In this document: piece by piece, positions 1-7,366 of the stretch
Numbering within the stretch: the first letter of the stretch is position 1
How the letters are laid out: each line of letters opens with the position of its first letter
Assembly (NCBI GenBank): GCA_963169055.1
Contig: CAUJFU010000232.1
Coordinates: forward strand, 1-14,013
Direction: 5' to 3'
Source: Myxococcota bacterium
Lineage (GTDB): Bacteria > Myxococcota_C > UBA6777
DNA length: 14,013 bases
The notes under the pieces: generated by a model
The model's database searches: none
Told to the model about the DNA's origin: nothing
What the model saw: the letters and a program-made list of their open reading frames with translations, nothing else
Translations under genes and position numbers: made by a program

Positions 1-807
1 ACAGGTTCGGTCAAGCTCAATGTGGACGGTACGACAATGGCTTGGACCTCCAGCGCCAACGGCGTTTATAAAGCAACCGTCAACCCAAGCGGCAAGCCCT
101 ACGATAGCCTCCCGATGGAAGTGGTCGCCGAAAACAACAACAACCTCACAAGCAGCGCGATCTTGTGGGTGAGCCATGATCCCGCGCCCGGCCCCAAGAC
201 TCTCGGCCAAGAATGCAACAACGCCGATGCTCAACAACGCTGTATCGCCGGTCATTCGTGCTTGTTGATCAGCTTTGTCAATCCCAAGTCCGTTTGCTAC
301 AAGAACTGCGTCGTCGGCGGTCCGTTGACGGTTTGCCCGATCGTCCCGGGAAAAAGTACGCAGTGCGAACCCGCCCAAACAGGCACAACACGCGGCGCTT
401 GTTTGAATGCGGATCGCCCCACAGGTACGCTGTTTTCCAAATGCGGTGGAGCCATCGCCTGCAACCAAGGGATGGTCTGCACAGGAGCAGGCACAGGAGA
501 TAGCTTCTGTCTCCAATCTTGCCCGGCTTCGGATTACAACAAGCCCTGCGCAACGCAAGGATACCAATGTTTGCGCACCACCTCATCGAATTCCTGCACC
601 ACCGATGCACAATGTCCAACAGGACTCAAGTGCGTCAGCGGAAAGTGCGAAACAGGCGTTTGTGTCGAGCGTTGCCAAGGCACTTGCACCACCGATAAAG
701 ACTGCGTTGCTGGACAAACCTGCACCAACGGAACTTGTAGCACACCTTACTGCATCAGCTACGGTGCTTGCCGCAGCATCAGCGGGGTTGGATCGATCTG
801 CATCTGA
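1..807 (+). CDS. Cysteine-rich secreted/surface protein, C-terminal part (5' end outside window)
   Basis: The reading frame is open from base 1 and stops with TGA at 805-807, giving 268 visible residues. The first ~55 residues look like a beta-rich, Ig-like segment ending in SAILWVSHDPAPGP, followed by a domain with 28 cysteines in about 205 residues. Two clear cysteine modules of the form C-TTD-x2-C-x4-C-x4-C start near residues 199 and 229 (CTTDAQCPTGLKC and CTTDKDCVAGQTC). Such modules are common in exported proteins of myxobacteria and relatives, where they form disulphides outside the cytoplasm. The high cysteine count therefore implies export, although the signal peptide is not in view. 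There is no C-terminal membrane anchor; the protein ends GVGSICI. Function and ligand are unknown. Adhesion or surface display is a guess. The frame and the stop are firm; the family is only described, not identified. Confidence 0.85.
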   Translation, partial: TGSVKLNVDGTTMAWTSSANGVYKATVNPSGKPYDSLPMEVVAENNNNLTSSAILWVSHDPAPGPKTLGQECNNADAQQRCIAGHSCLLISFVNPKSVCYKNCVVGGPLTVCPIVPGKSTQCEPAQTGTTRGACLNADRPTGTLFSKCGGAIACNQGMVCTGAGTGDSFCLQSCPASDYNKPCATQGYQCLRTTSSNSCTTDAQCPTGLKCVSGKCETGVCVERCQGTCTTDKDCVAGQTCTNGTCSTPYCISYGACRSISGVGSICI

Positions 808-820
808 TCTCCTCACACCT

Positions 821-910
821 CGGCGCGATGCGTCGGCCCTTTTCACTCATATCGGCGCGATGCGTCGGCCCTTTCCACTCATATCGGCGCGATGCGTCGG
901 CCCTTTCCAC
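821..910. repeat. Three tandem copies of a 32-bp unit
   Basis: Units start at 821, 853 and 885, each opening with CGGCGCGATGCGTCGGCCC. The first two are full 32-bp units and the third is cut after about 26 bp, where the sequence diverges to CGCAAATG. Copies are nearly identical; the visible differences are T/C changes in the CTTTTCACTC / CTTTCCACTC part. The array begins 13 bp after the stop codon of the upstream gene and fills much of the 158-bp gap before the lipoprotein gene. Because 32 is not a multiple of three, reading through it gives all three frames in turn, so it is not coding. Confidence 0.9.
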
Positions 911-965
911 GCAAATGCTCACCATGTCTCGCTGTGCGGGGAGGGACAAGAAAGCAGAGGCTTTG

Positions 966-3017
966 ATGTTCCGAATGTTTCGGCTTTTTCGTGAGTTTGA
1001 GCGGTCTCGCCCACAACGTCCCCACAAAGGCTTTTTTTGTTTGGTGCGATGTCTTTGGAGCAAGGGCCTTTGGATGATGGGCCTTGGTTTGGCGGTGCTT
1101 TGGGGGGGCTGTACGACTGCGGGTCAAAACGGCGAGCCTCCAACGATCGCTACAGGTTGCCATCCATACCAACAAGGGTTGTGCTTGTTGCCCTATCCAT
1201 CGTCTTTTTACCTTCAACAAGAGGAAAAGACAGGAGAGGCGCAACTTCGTTATCCTGAGGTCTTGCCGTTTCAACGCAGCAAAGGAAAACCCGTGCAAGG
1301 GGCGTTGTTTTCCAAACATCGGGGTTTTAGCCCGATGACGCCGATCTTGGCGGAGTTTTCGGGCCGCGTCGATCCCCGCTCCTTGATCGGGAGCCAAGAA
1401 GCGGAACGCAGCCTAAAGCCCGATTCACCCGTGCAATTGATCGAGATGGAAACAGGAGCGCGTGTTGCGATCTTTGCCGAAGTCGATCAAGGGGTAAAAA
1501 AGCAAGAGGACGCGCAAGCTGTGATCGTCCGTGTGATGGTGCGTTTAAAGCCTGCAACGCGCTACGCTGTCGTGTTTTTGCGCAGCGTCAAGACCACCAA
1601 CGGGGCCGAGATCGCTTCTCCTGCGGGCTTTCGTTGGGCGCGTGAGGTCGATGCGGCCAAAGCAAAGCTTGCGCCTGCGCCGTGGCCGCGTGTCAAAGAA
1701 CTCCATGATCAGACCATGCAAAGCGTCTCCAAAGCAGGTGTGGATGTTGCTCAAGTAGCCTTGGCATGGAGCTTTCAGACGGCTCCCGATCAGCCCTTGT
1801 TGGAAGAGATGCTAGGGATGCGTGAGACGTTGTTTGCTGCACTCCCAAGCTCCGGTCCTTCGTACAAGATCGAGCAGACCACAGAACCCGACACCGCCAA
1901 AGACCGCTATCTGTTTCGCTTGCTGCAAGGGACGATGCAGGTCCCTTCGTTTTTGACGAGTGACAAAGACGGAGAGGGCGAGATCAAGCGCGATGCGAGC
2001 GGAAAGCCGATGATCCGCGAACAGGCGGCGTTTCCGTTGCAGATCCATATCCCGCGTTGCGTGTTAGAACAACAAGGCCCTGTGCCGATCATGGTGTTCG
2101 GGCATGGATTGTTCGGAGGAGCGCGCAGCGAGATGACCAAGGAGTTTCCGCGAAAGCTGGCGCAGCGTTTGTGCATGGTGCAGATCGGGACGGATTGGAT
2201 CGGGATGGCGCTTGCAGACCTCGGAACGACGGCCATGAATATCCTTGATGACATGGGAACGATGAAGACTTTGGTCGGTCGTCTCCAACAAGCACAGATG
2301 AATTTTTTGGCGCTGATCCGCCTAGCGAAGGCAGGTTTGGTCAACGAGCCGCAGCTTCAACGCGACGGCAAGCCGATGATCGATCCGACGCGCCTGTATT
2401 ATGCGGGTTTTTCCAACGGCGCGATCCAAGGCGGAACCTTGATGGCCTTGACACCGGACATTCAACGAGCAGCTTTGCACGTAGGCGGCGGAGGATGGAC
2501 GCTGTTGATGTCGCGTTCGGCAGTCTTTGATGTGTTTGTGCAAGTCCTCTCCGAAAGCATCGCCTCGCCGATCGAACGACAGCTTTATCTTGCCATGCTT
2601 CAACCTTTTTTTGATCAGATCGACCCCATCACCTTTGCTCCTTATCTCAAAAATGAACCCCAAAAGCTCGGTGTCCCCGCCAAAACCATCATGTATCACG
2701 AGGCCATCGGTGATGCCCTTGTGAACAATCTAACCACACGATTGCTGATGCGTACGATGCAGATCCCCTCGTTGGTGTCGGCGTTTGAGCCTGTGTATGG
2801 CCTTCCTCAAGAAACTGGGCCGTTGGCTGGATGGGGGTATCTCCAATTTGGGCCGCGCCCTTCGCCTTTTCCGCCCGATGCCAACATCCCTGCCCCCGTG
2901 AATTCGGTGCATTTTGATATCCGTGATCGCGAAAACGTGATCCAGACCCTTGTCGACTTTCTCAAAGAAGGCGGTCAGATCGTCTCGCCTTGCGAGGGGC
3001 CTTGCGATCCCAACTGA
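966..3017 (+). CDS. Lipase-like alpha/beta hydrolase, probable lipoprotein
   Basis: With the start at ATG 966 (AGAGG five bases upstream) the product has 683 residues. A hydrophobic stretch ending LAVLWGGC with a cysteine near residue 49 suggests a lipoprotein signal, though the lipobox is imperfect (Trp at -3). The n-region from 966 is long, so a start near GTG 1044 is also possible. Residues ~60-300 resemble the N-terminal domain of bacterial virulence-factor lipases (PSSFYLQQEE, FSPMTPILAEFSGRVDP). The catalytic part has an oxyanion-type VFGHGLFGG (G379-H380-G381), a nucleophile elbow GFSNG with Ser483, and plausible Asp583 (IGDAL) and His649 (SVHFDIRD). It would act as an esterase or lipase at the cell envelope; the substrate is unknown. 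The cysteine-rich gene lies upstream but is separated by the repeat array. The family call is fairly sure; the start is not. Confidence 0.8.
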   Translation: MFRMFRLFREFERSRPQRPHKGFFCLVRCLWSKGLWMMGLGLAVLWGGCTTAGQNGEPPTIATGCHPYQQGLCLLPYPSSFYLQQEEKTGEAQLRYPEVLPFQRSKGKPVQGALFSKHRGFSPMTPILAEFSGRVDPRSLIGSQEAERSLKPDSPVQLIEMETGARVAIFAEVDQGVKKQEDAQAVIVRVMVRLKPATRYAVVFLRSVKTTNGAEIASPAGFRWAREVDAAKAKLAPAPWPRVKELHDQTMQSVSKAGVDVAQVALAWSFQTAPDQPLLEEMLGMRETLFAALPSSGPSYKIEQTTEPDTAKDRYLFRLLQGTMQVPSFLTSDKDGEGEIKRDASGKPMIREQAAFPLQIHIPRCVLEQQGPVPIMVFGHGLFGGARSEMTKEFPRKLAQRLCMVQIGTDWIGMALADLGTTAMNILDDMGTMKTLVGRLQQAQMNFLALIRLAKAGLVNEPQLQRDGKPMIDPTRLYYAGFSNGAIQGGTLMALTPDIQRAALHVGGGGWTLLMSRSAVFDVFVQVLSESIASPIERQLYLAMLQPFFDQIDPITFAPYLKNEPQKLGVPAKTIMYHEAIGDALVNNLTTRLLMRTMQIPSLVSAFEPVYGLPQETGPLAGWGYLQFGPRPSPFPPDANIPAPVNSVHFDIRDRENVIQTLVDFLKEGGQIVSPCEGPCDPN

Positions 3018-3045
3018 CCGCAAAAAAAGAAATAGACGAGCCGCA

Positions 3046-3175
3046 GTCGCCCCCAAAAAACTGTGTTCGTGCCGTTTCAAGCGACAGTGCTGTTTGTGTA
3101 AAAACCAGTGATCTTTTCGCCGATACGGGGTCAAGAGGGCTTCGCCCTCTCGTGGGGCGTAGGGTGAAACCCCAC
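3046..3175 (+). repeat. 130-bp dispersed repeat, copy 1, with two hairpins
   Basis: This segment aligns along its whole length with the reverse complement of 6571-6700. Shared blocks include GTGTTCG, TTCAAGCGACAG, TGTGTAAAAA, TCTTTTCGCC/TCTCTTCGCC and CGGGGTCAAG. Its 3' half holds two stem-loops: AGAGGGC-TTC-GCCCTCT (3134-3150) and GTGGGG(N12)CCCCAC (3152-3175). It occupies the middle of the 312-bp gap between the hydrolase and carboxyltransferase genes (3018-3329). Besides this repeat the gap holds only the weak promoter candidate near 3227. Open frames through the repeat are short and I do not regard them as genes. Confidence 0.85.
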
Positions 3176-3226
3176 AAAAACCAACCGTGTAAGTTCGAGG
3201 GAAATCAAGCGTGCTGTTGCTTTGTC

Positions 3227-3256
3227 TTGACAGCGCGGGCAAATCCGTGAAGAAAT
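3227..3256 (+). promoter_or_regulatory. Weak sigma70-like promoter candidate for the carboxylase run
   Basis: A perfect TTGACA (3227-3232) is followed after 18 bp by AGAAAT (3251-3256), which matches TATAAT at only three positions. It would start transcription about 65-70 bases ahead of the carboxyltransferase start codon and lies downstream of the 130-bp repeat. The -35 match is good and the -10 is poor, so this is only a candidate. Confidence 0.25.
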
Positions 3257-3329
3257 CCTCGCGTTCAGAAAAGTCGGAGAAGGCAACACTGCGCAAAGGC
3301 CAAGATAACAAGCGATCGGAGGTGCGGCG

Positions 3330-4943
3330 ATGGATGTTTTAGAGACGCGTGTAGACACAAGCAGCGACCAGTTCAAGCGCAACGCAGAAGCGATGGGAAA
3401 AAAAGTAGCGCGGATGCGCAAAGAGCTTCAAACAGCGATCGCAGATCGCTCGCCGAAGGCTTATGAGCGACACGTCTCCCAAGGAAAACTCCCTGTGCGA
3501 GAGCGTTTGGCGTTGCTGCTAGATCGAGACAGCCCATTTTTGGAGATCGGTGCGCTGGCGGCTTGGAAGATGTACGATGAGCGCGTGTACAGCGCAGGAA
3601 TCATCGGTGGGATCGGCGTTGTCGAAGGGCGGGAAGTGATGATCAATGCCAACGATGCGATGATCAAAGGCGGCACGATCTATCCGATGGGCGTCAAAAA
3701 AAGCCTGCGCCTGCAAGAGATTGCGATGCAAAACCGCCTTCCTTGCATCAACCTGATCGACTCGGGGGGAGCGTTCCTTCCGCTGCAATCCGAAGTTTTC
3801 CCAGACGCGCAACACGGTGGGCGGATCTTTTACAACCAAGCATGGATGTCCAAGATGGGCATTCCCCAAGTGACCGCTGTGATGGGCCTTTGCACGGCGG
3901 GTGGTGCGTATATCCCTGCGATGTCCGACTATGTGGTGCATGTGAGAAATACAGGGGCCGTTTTTTTGGGGGGGCCGCCGTTGGTGCGCGCTGCAACGGG
4001 CGAGATCGTCAGCGCCGAAGAGTTGGGGGGAGCCGACACGCATTGCGCGATATCGGGCGTTTCGGACTTTCCAGCGGATGATGATGCGGATGCGATCCGC
4101 CTCGTTCGGCAGATCGTCAGCCGCTTACCACCCACCAAAAAATGCGCATTGCCGATGCGCGCCCCCAAACCCCCGCTCTACGATCCCAAGGAGCTTTACG
4201 GCGTTATCCCCGAACGCCTCAGTGTTCCCTACGACTGCCGCGAAGTGATCGCACGCGTTGTCGATGGCAGCGAGTTTTTGGAATTCAAGCCGATGTACGG
4301 TTCGACCTTGGTGTGCGGTTGGGCCTACCTTCACGGTTATCCTGTGGGGATCTTGGCGAATAACGGAGTGTTGTTCCCCGAAAGTGCGCGCAAAGGAACA
4401 CAGTTCATTCAGCTTTGCAACCGCGACAAGATCCCCTTGATCTTTTTGCAAAACATCAGCGGCTTCATTATCGGCAGCAAATACGAAAAAGAAGGCATCA
4501 CCAAAGAAGGCCACAAGATGGTGGCTGCGGTGTCCTTGGCCGAAGTTCCGAAGATTACGATGGTGGTGGGTGGTTCGTTTGGTGCGGGCAATTATGCGAT
4601 GTGTGGTCGGGCCTATAGTCCGCGATTTTTGTGGATGTGGCCGAACGCGCAGATCTCAGTAATGGGGGGCGAACAAGCAGCGGACGTGATGATCTCGGTG
4701 AAACAAGATCAGCTAATCCGCGACGGCGAGCCGCCTCTTCCACCCGAACAAGTCGAGGGGTTGCGCCAATTCACCATCGAAACCAGCGAGGAAGAGAGCA
4801 ACGCGTATTTTAGTACGGCGCGGATGTGGGACGATGGTTTGGTGGATCCTGCCCGTTCTCGTGAGGTCTTGGCGCTTTCGCTTGCGGCTGCGCTCAATGC
4901 AGATATCCCGGATTATTCGGGATTTGGTGTGTTTCGTATGTGA
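3330..4943 (+). CDS. Acyl-CoA carboxylase carboxyltransferase (beta) subunit, methylcrotonyl-CoA carboxylase type
   Basis: The 537-residue product matches the usual length for the decarboxylase/carboxyltransferase subunit that moves CO2 from carboxybiotin to an acyl-CoA. The start ATG has GGAGG seven bases upstream. The N-terminal half carries the crotonase-like acyl-CoA site with NLIDSGGAFLP (S145-G147), EVFPD, FYNQAWMS, CTAGGAYIPAMSD (from C188) and FLGGPPLVRAATGE. The C-terminal half has GGSFGAGNYAMCGRAY (414-429) and WPNAQISVMGGEQAA. These blocks are closest to methylcrotonyl- and geranyl-CoA carboxylase beta subunits (MccB/LiuB/AtuC) rather than to propionyl-CoA carboxylase. The biotin carboxylase gene follows after 82 bp, then the carrier and a hydratase, so it probably opens an operon for leucine/isovalerate or a similar acyl-CoA pathway. 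Exact substrate cannot be read from the sequence; I leave the symbol blank. Confidence 0.93.
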   Translation: MDVLETRVDTSSDQFKRNAEAMGKKVARMRKELQTAIADRSPKAYERHVSQGKLPVRERLALLLDRDSPFLEIGALAAWKMYDERVYSAGIIGGIGVVEGREVMINANDAMIKGGTIYPMGVKKSLRLQEIAMQNRLPCINLIDSGGAFLPLQSEVFPDAQHGGRIFYNQAWMSKMGIPQVTAVMGLCTAGGAYIPAMSDYVVHVRNTGAVFLGGPPLVRAATGEIVSAEELGGADTHCAISGVSDFPADDDADAIRLVRQIVSRLPPTKKCALPMRAPKPPLYDPKELYGVIPERLSVPYDCREVIARVVDGSEFLEFKPMYGSTLVCGWAYLHGYPVGILANNGVLFPESARKGTQFIQLCNRDKIPLIFLQNISGFIIGSKYEKEGITKEGHKMVAAVSLAEVPKITMVVGGSFGAGNYAMCGRAYSPRFLWMWPNAQISVMGGEQAADVMISVKQDQLIRDGEPPLPPEQVEGLRQFTIETSEEESNAYFSTARMWDDGLVDPARSREVLALSLAAALNADIPDYSGFGVFRM

Positions 4944-5025
4944 GCTTCGCGTTTTGGAGATGTTCTCGGACAAGAAGCCAGCGCAAGACGAGTCGAGGAA
5001 GCGCGAGAAGAGGAGCAACAAGCGG

Positions 5026-6528
5026 ATGTTTCGCAAGATCTTGGTAGCCAATCGAGGAGAGATCGCGGTGCGTGTGATGCGCACTTGCAAAGTGATGGGG
5101 ATCGCGACGGTGGCGGTGTATTCGGCGGCAGACAAAGCAGCCTTGCACGTCTTGGAAGCGGACGAGGCCGTATTCATCGGCGAGTCGGAGCCGCAAGCAA
5201 GTTATCTGCGGATCGATCGGATCATCGAAGCGGCGCGCAAGACAGGAGCCGAAGCGATCCATCCCGGGTATGGGTTTTTGTCGGAGCGAGCGCCTTTTGC
5301 AAAGGCATGCGAAGATGCAGGGATTGTGTTCATCGGCCCATCATCCGGGGTGATCGAGCAGCTCGGAGACAAGTTGGTGGCGCGTGCGTTGATGCAGTCG
5401 CGTGGCGTCCCCGTGACTCCGGGGGTTTTGTTGGAAGGGACAGATCCCGAAGAGGCCAAAAAAGCCGTTGCCGCAGTGGGATATCCTGTGTTGATCAAGG
5501 CGGCAGCGGGCGGCGGTGGAAAAGGGATGCGGATCGTCGAGCGTCCAGAAGACTTTGATACTGCGTGCAAACAAGCGGCAAGCGAAGCGATGGCGGCCTT
5601 TGGCGATAGTCGGGTGTATGTCGAAAAGTACATCGCACAACCCCGCCATATCGAGTTCCAGATCCTCGCAGACAAATACGGCCATGCGATCCATCTTTTG
5701 GAACGAGAATGCTCGATACAGCGGCGTTATCAGAAGATCATCGAGGAGACGCCTTCGCCGATCTTGGATCAGGCGTTGCGTGCGCGGATGGGCGAGGCGG
5801 CGGTCCAAGTGGTGCGTGCAACAGGCTACGTCAACGCGGGAACGGTCGAGTTTTTGTTGGATGGTCAAACCCGCGATTTTTATTTCTTGGAAGTGAATAC
5901 GCGCTTGCAAGTCGAGCATCCCGTCACAGAAGCCGTCACAGGGCTGGATCTGGTGCGTTTGCAGATCGAGATCGCAGCAGGCCAACCGTTGACGCTCCAA
6001 CAACAAGATATCCGCGCCCAAGGCCATGCTTTTGAGTGTCGGATCTACGCCGAAGATCCAGCCCACGGTTTTGCACCCAGTCCGGGAAAGATCCGCCAGA
6101 TCCATCTACCCCAAGGGCCGGGAATTCGCCACGACATCGGCGTCTATGCTGAGGTCGAAGTGCCTGTGTACTACGATCCAATTCTTGCAAAGCTGATCGT
6201 GCATGGACCCACCCGAGAAGCTGCACGCGAACGGATGATCGAGGCTTTGCGACAGTATGCCGTCTTGGGGATTCAAACGCCTGTGGCTTATCTGATCGAT
6301 GTGATGCAACACGAAGCCTTTGGGCGTGGAGAACTCAGCACGCACTTTTTGAAGGATCACTTTTCCAACTGGCAGCCTTCACAAGACCACGTGGATCTCG
6401 CTTGTATCGCGTATGTGTTGGATGAGATGTTTCCTGTCGCAAACAACGCGGCGAGTGCGCGCTCGGGCGGCGAGGGCGTGCCGCCTTCACCTTGGCAGAC
6501 GCTTGGATCTTGGCGAATGAACGAATAA
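5026..6528 (+). CDS. Biotin carboxylase subunit of an acyl-CoA carboxylase
   Basis: This ATP-dependent enzyme carboxylates the biotin carried by the BCCP. The chosen start, MFRKILVANRGEIAVRV, is the canonical N-terminus of the family and has AGGAG ten bases upstream. The open frame reaches back to 4834, but that extension overlaps the previous gene and has no family resemblance. The 500 residues cover the biotin carboxylase N domain (HPGYGFLSE from H79), the ATP-grasp domain with LIKAAAGGGGKGMR (K158; glycine loop 162-169) and RECSIQRRYQK, catalytic EVNTRLQVEHP (E289, N291, R293), and the C domain. The protein stops shortly after the carboxylase domains, so it lacks the BT and biotinyl domains found fused in many methylcrotonyl- and propionyl-CoA carboxylase alpha subunits; the carrier is a separate gene downstream. 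The last ~30 residues are variable. Confidence 0.95.
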   Translation: MFRKILVANRGEIAVRVMRTCKVMGIATVAVYSAADKAALHVLEADEAVFIGESEPQASYLRIDRIIEAARKTGAEAIHPGYGFLSERAPFAKACEDAGIVFIGPSSGVIEQLGDKLVARALMQSRGVPVTPGVLLEGTDPEEAKKAVAAVGYPVLIKAAAGGGGKGMRIVERPEDFDTACKQAASEAMAAFGDSRVYVEKYIAQPRHIEFQILADKYGHAIHLLERECSIQRRYQKIIEETPSPILDQALRARMGEAAVQVVRATGYVNAGTVEFLLDGQTRDFYFLEVNTRLQVEHPVTEAVTGLDLVRLQIEIAAGQPLTLQQQDIRAQGHAFECRIYAEDPAHGFAPSPGKIRQIHLPQGPGIRHDIGVYAEVEVPVYYDPILAKLIVHGPTREAARERMIEALRQYAVLGIQTPVAYLIDVMQHEAFGRGELSTHFLKDHFSNWQPSQDHVDLACIAYVLDEMFPVANNAASARSGGEGVPPSPWQTLGSWRMNE

Positions 6529-6570
6529 TCGGGCTTTTGCAAAGAACATCGGAGTGAATGGTCGGTTTGC

Positions 6571-6700
6571 TGGGGCGCTGCCCCAAACCCCGCAAGGGAG
6601 CGCGGCTCCCTTGACCCCGAGAGGGGCGAAGAGATCGATCGTTTTTTTACACAGACGACTCTGTCGCTTGAAGAGACGCGAACACGGCTTTTTTGGCGAC
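6571..6700 (-). repeat. 130-bp dispersed repeat, copy 2 (inverted relative to copy 1)
   Basis: On the minus strand this reads like 3046-3175 with scattered substitutions and a few one- or two-base gaps. Its hairpins are AAGGGAGC-GCG-GCTCCCTT (6594-6612) and TGGGGC-GCT-GCCCCA (6571-6585), the latter extendable by GGTTT/AAACC flanks with a small bulge. The first hairpin differs from copy 1 in several stem positions, yet each change is matched on the other side. It sits in the 260-bp gap between the biotin carboxylase and carrier genes, which would otherwise be expected to be closely spaced. A run of seven T at 6642-6648 lies inside it; I do not see a stem right in front of that run that would make a good terminator. 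Confidence 0.85.
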
Positions 6701-6788
6701 AAGTCACCCCGAAGAGCGGTCGTCTTGGAAATTGAGTCGAGCAGCGTATCGTACGCAGGCGCAGGTTGGACGGTGGAAAGGAATAGGG

Positions 6789-7310
6789 ATGCAGTACAAA
6801 GTGAAGGTGGGCGAAGAGACGCACGAAGTGTTGGTCAAAAAGCGCGAAGATGGCGGGTTTGTGATGCAGGTGGGGGATCGCAGTTATCAGGTAGAAGCCA
6901 CGCGCCTCCCTGATCGGCGTCTGTCTGCATTGGTCGATGGAAAGCGCCATCAATTCGGCGTGATCAGCGATCCTTCGGAAAAGACGGTGTTCTTTCGTGG
7001 GCAACAATACACCCTCCAAGATGCTTCACGCCGTCGAGGGCGAGGGGCGGGAGGAGATCAAGCCCATGTCACGCCGCCGATGCCCGGGGTGATCGTGCGG
7101 ATCTTGGTCAAAGAAGGCCAACAGGTCAAAAAGAACCAAGAGCTGTTGGTGATGAGCGCGATGAAGATGGAAACCACCTTGTATGCGCCGCGTGAAGCCA
7201 TCGTGCAAAAGATCTTGGTCAAAGAAGGCGAGCAAGTGAACGCGGGTCAGCATCTGGTGGACTTTGCAGACGCCCCAAAACAAGAAGAGTCCGAGGGAAA
7301 AGCGGCGTGA
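6789..7310 (+). CDS. Biotin carboxyl carrier protein of the acyl-CoA carboxylase
   Basis: The 173-residue product carries biotin between the carboxylase and the carboxyltransferase encoded upstream. The start MQYKVKVGEE is preceded by a purine-rich GGAAAGGAATAGGG; earlier in-frame starts lie in the repeat and are unlikely. Residues ~1-80 form a small beta-rich domain of the type seen ahead of the biotinyl domain in stand-alone acyl-CoA carboxylase carriers. A basic, glycine-rich linker follows (RRRGRGAGG, 81-89). The biotinyl domain spans ~93-165, with TPPMPGVIVRI and the biotinylation motif SAMKMETT; the modified lysine would be Lys126. The repeated phrase ILVKEG(Q/E)QV marks the two symmetrical halves of the domain. 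The acidic tail (KQEESEGKAA) and the stop codon lie in a short tandem duplication shared with the start of the next gene. Confidence 0.93.
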   Translation: MQYKVKVGEETHEVLVKKREDGGFVMQVGDRSYQVEATRLPDRRLSALVDGKRHQFGVISDPSEKTVFFRGQQYTLQDASRRRGRGAGGDQAHVTPPMPGVIVRILVKEGQQVKKNQELLVMSAMKMETTLYAPREAIVQKILVKEGEQVNAGQHLVDFADAPKQEESEGKAA

Positions 7311-7366
7311 CAGAGCTTTCCTATGAACAAGAAGAATCCGAGGAAAAAGCGGTATGACAGAGCTTT
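7279..7366 (+). repeat. 47-bp imperfect tandem duplication spanning the carrier stop and hydratase start
   Basis: 7279-7319 and 7326-7366 match at about 37 of 41 positions, with an offset of 47 bp. Both contain AACAAGAAG, TCCGAGG, AAAAGCGG and TGACAGAGCTTT. In copy 1 the TGA is the carrier stop; in copy 2 the same place reads ATGA and gives the hydratase ATG. Copy 1 also contains a relic 16-codon frame, GTG 7307 to TGA 7355-7357. It begins V-T-E-L like the hydratase (M-T-E-L) and ends in a second version of the carrier tail (EQEESEEKAV). Confidence 0.88.

Noticed and set aside
821-910. CRISPR-like array
   Set aside because: The 32-bp units abut each other with no spacers, only about three copies exist, and no cas genes are present.
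2990-3250. Small protein family shared with the minus strand near 6487-6702
   Set aside because: The similar peptides (S-P-x-K-x-C, DLFA) result from the 130-bp DNA repeat. Indels that break the frame and conserved hairpins argue for non-coding DNA.
4834-5025. Longer biotin carboxylase N-terminus
   Set aside because: It overlaps the previous gene, lacks family similarity, and MFRKILVANRGEIA at 5026 is the standard beginning.
6571-6648. Rho-independent terminator after the biotin carboxylase gene
   Set aside because: Strong stems at 6571-6612 are 30 or more bases away from the T-run at 6642-6648, so stem and T-run do not form a standard terminator.
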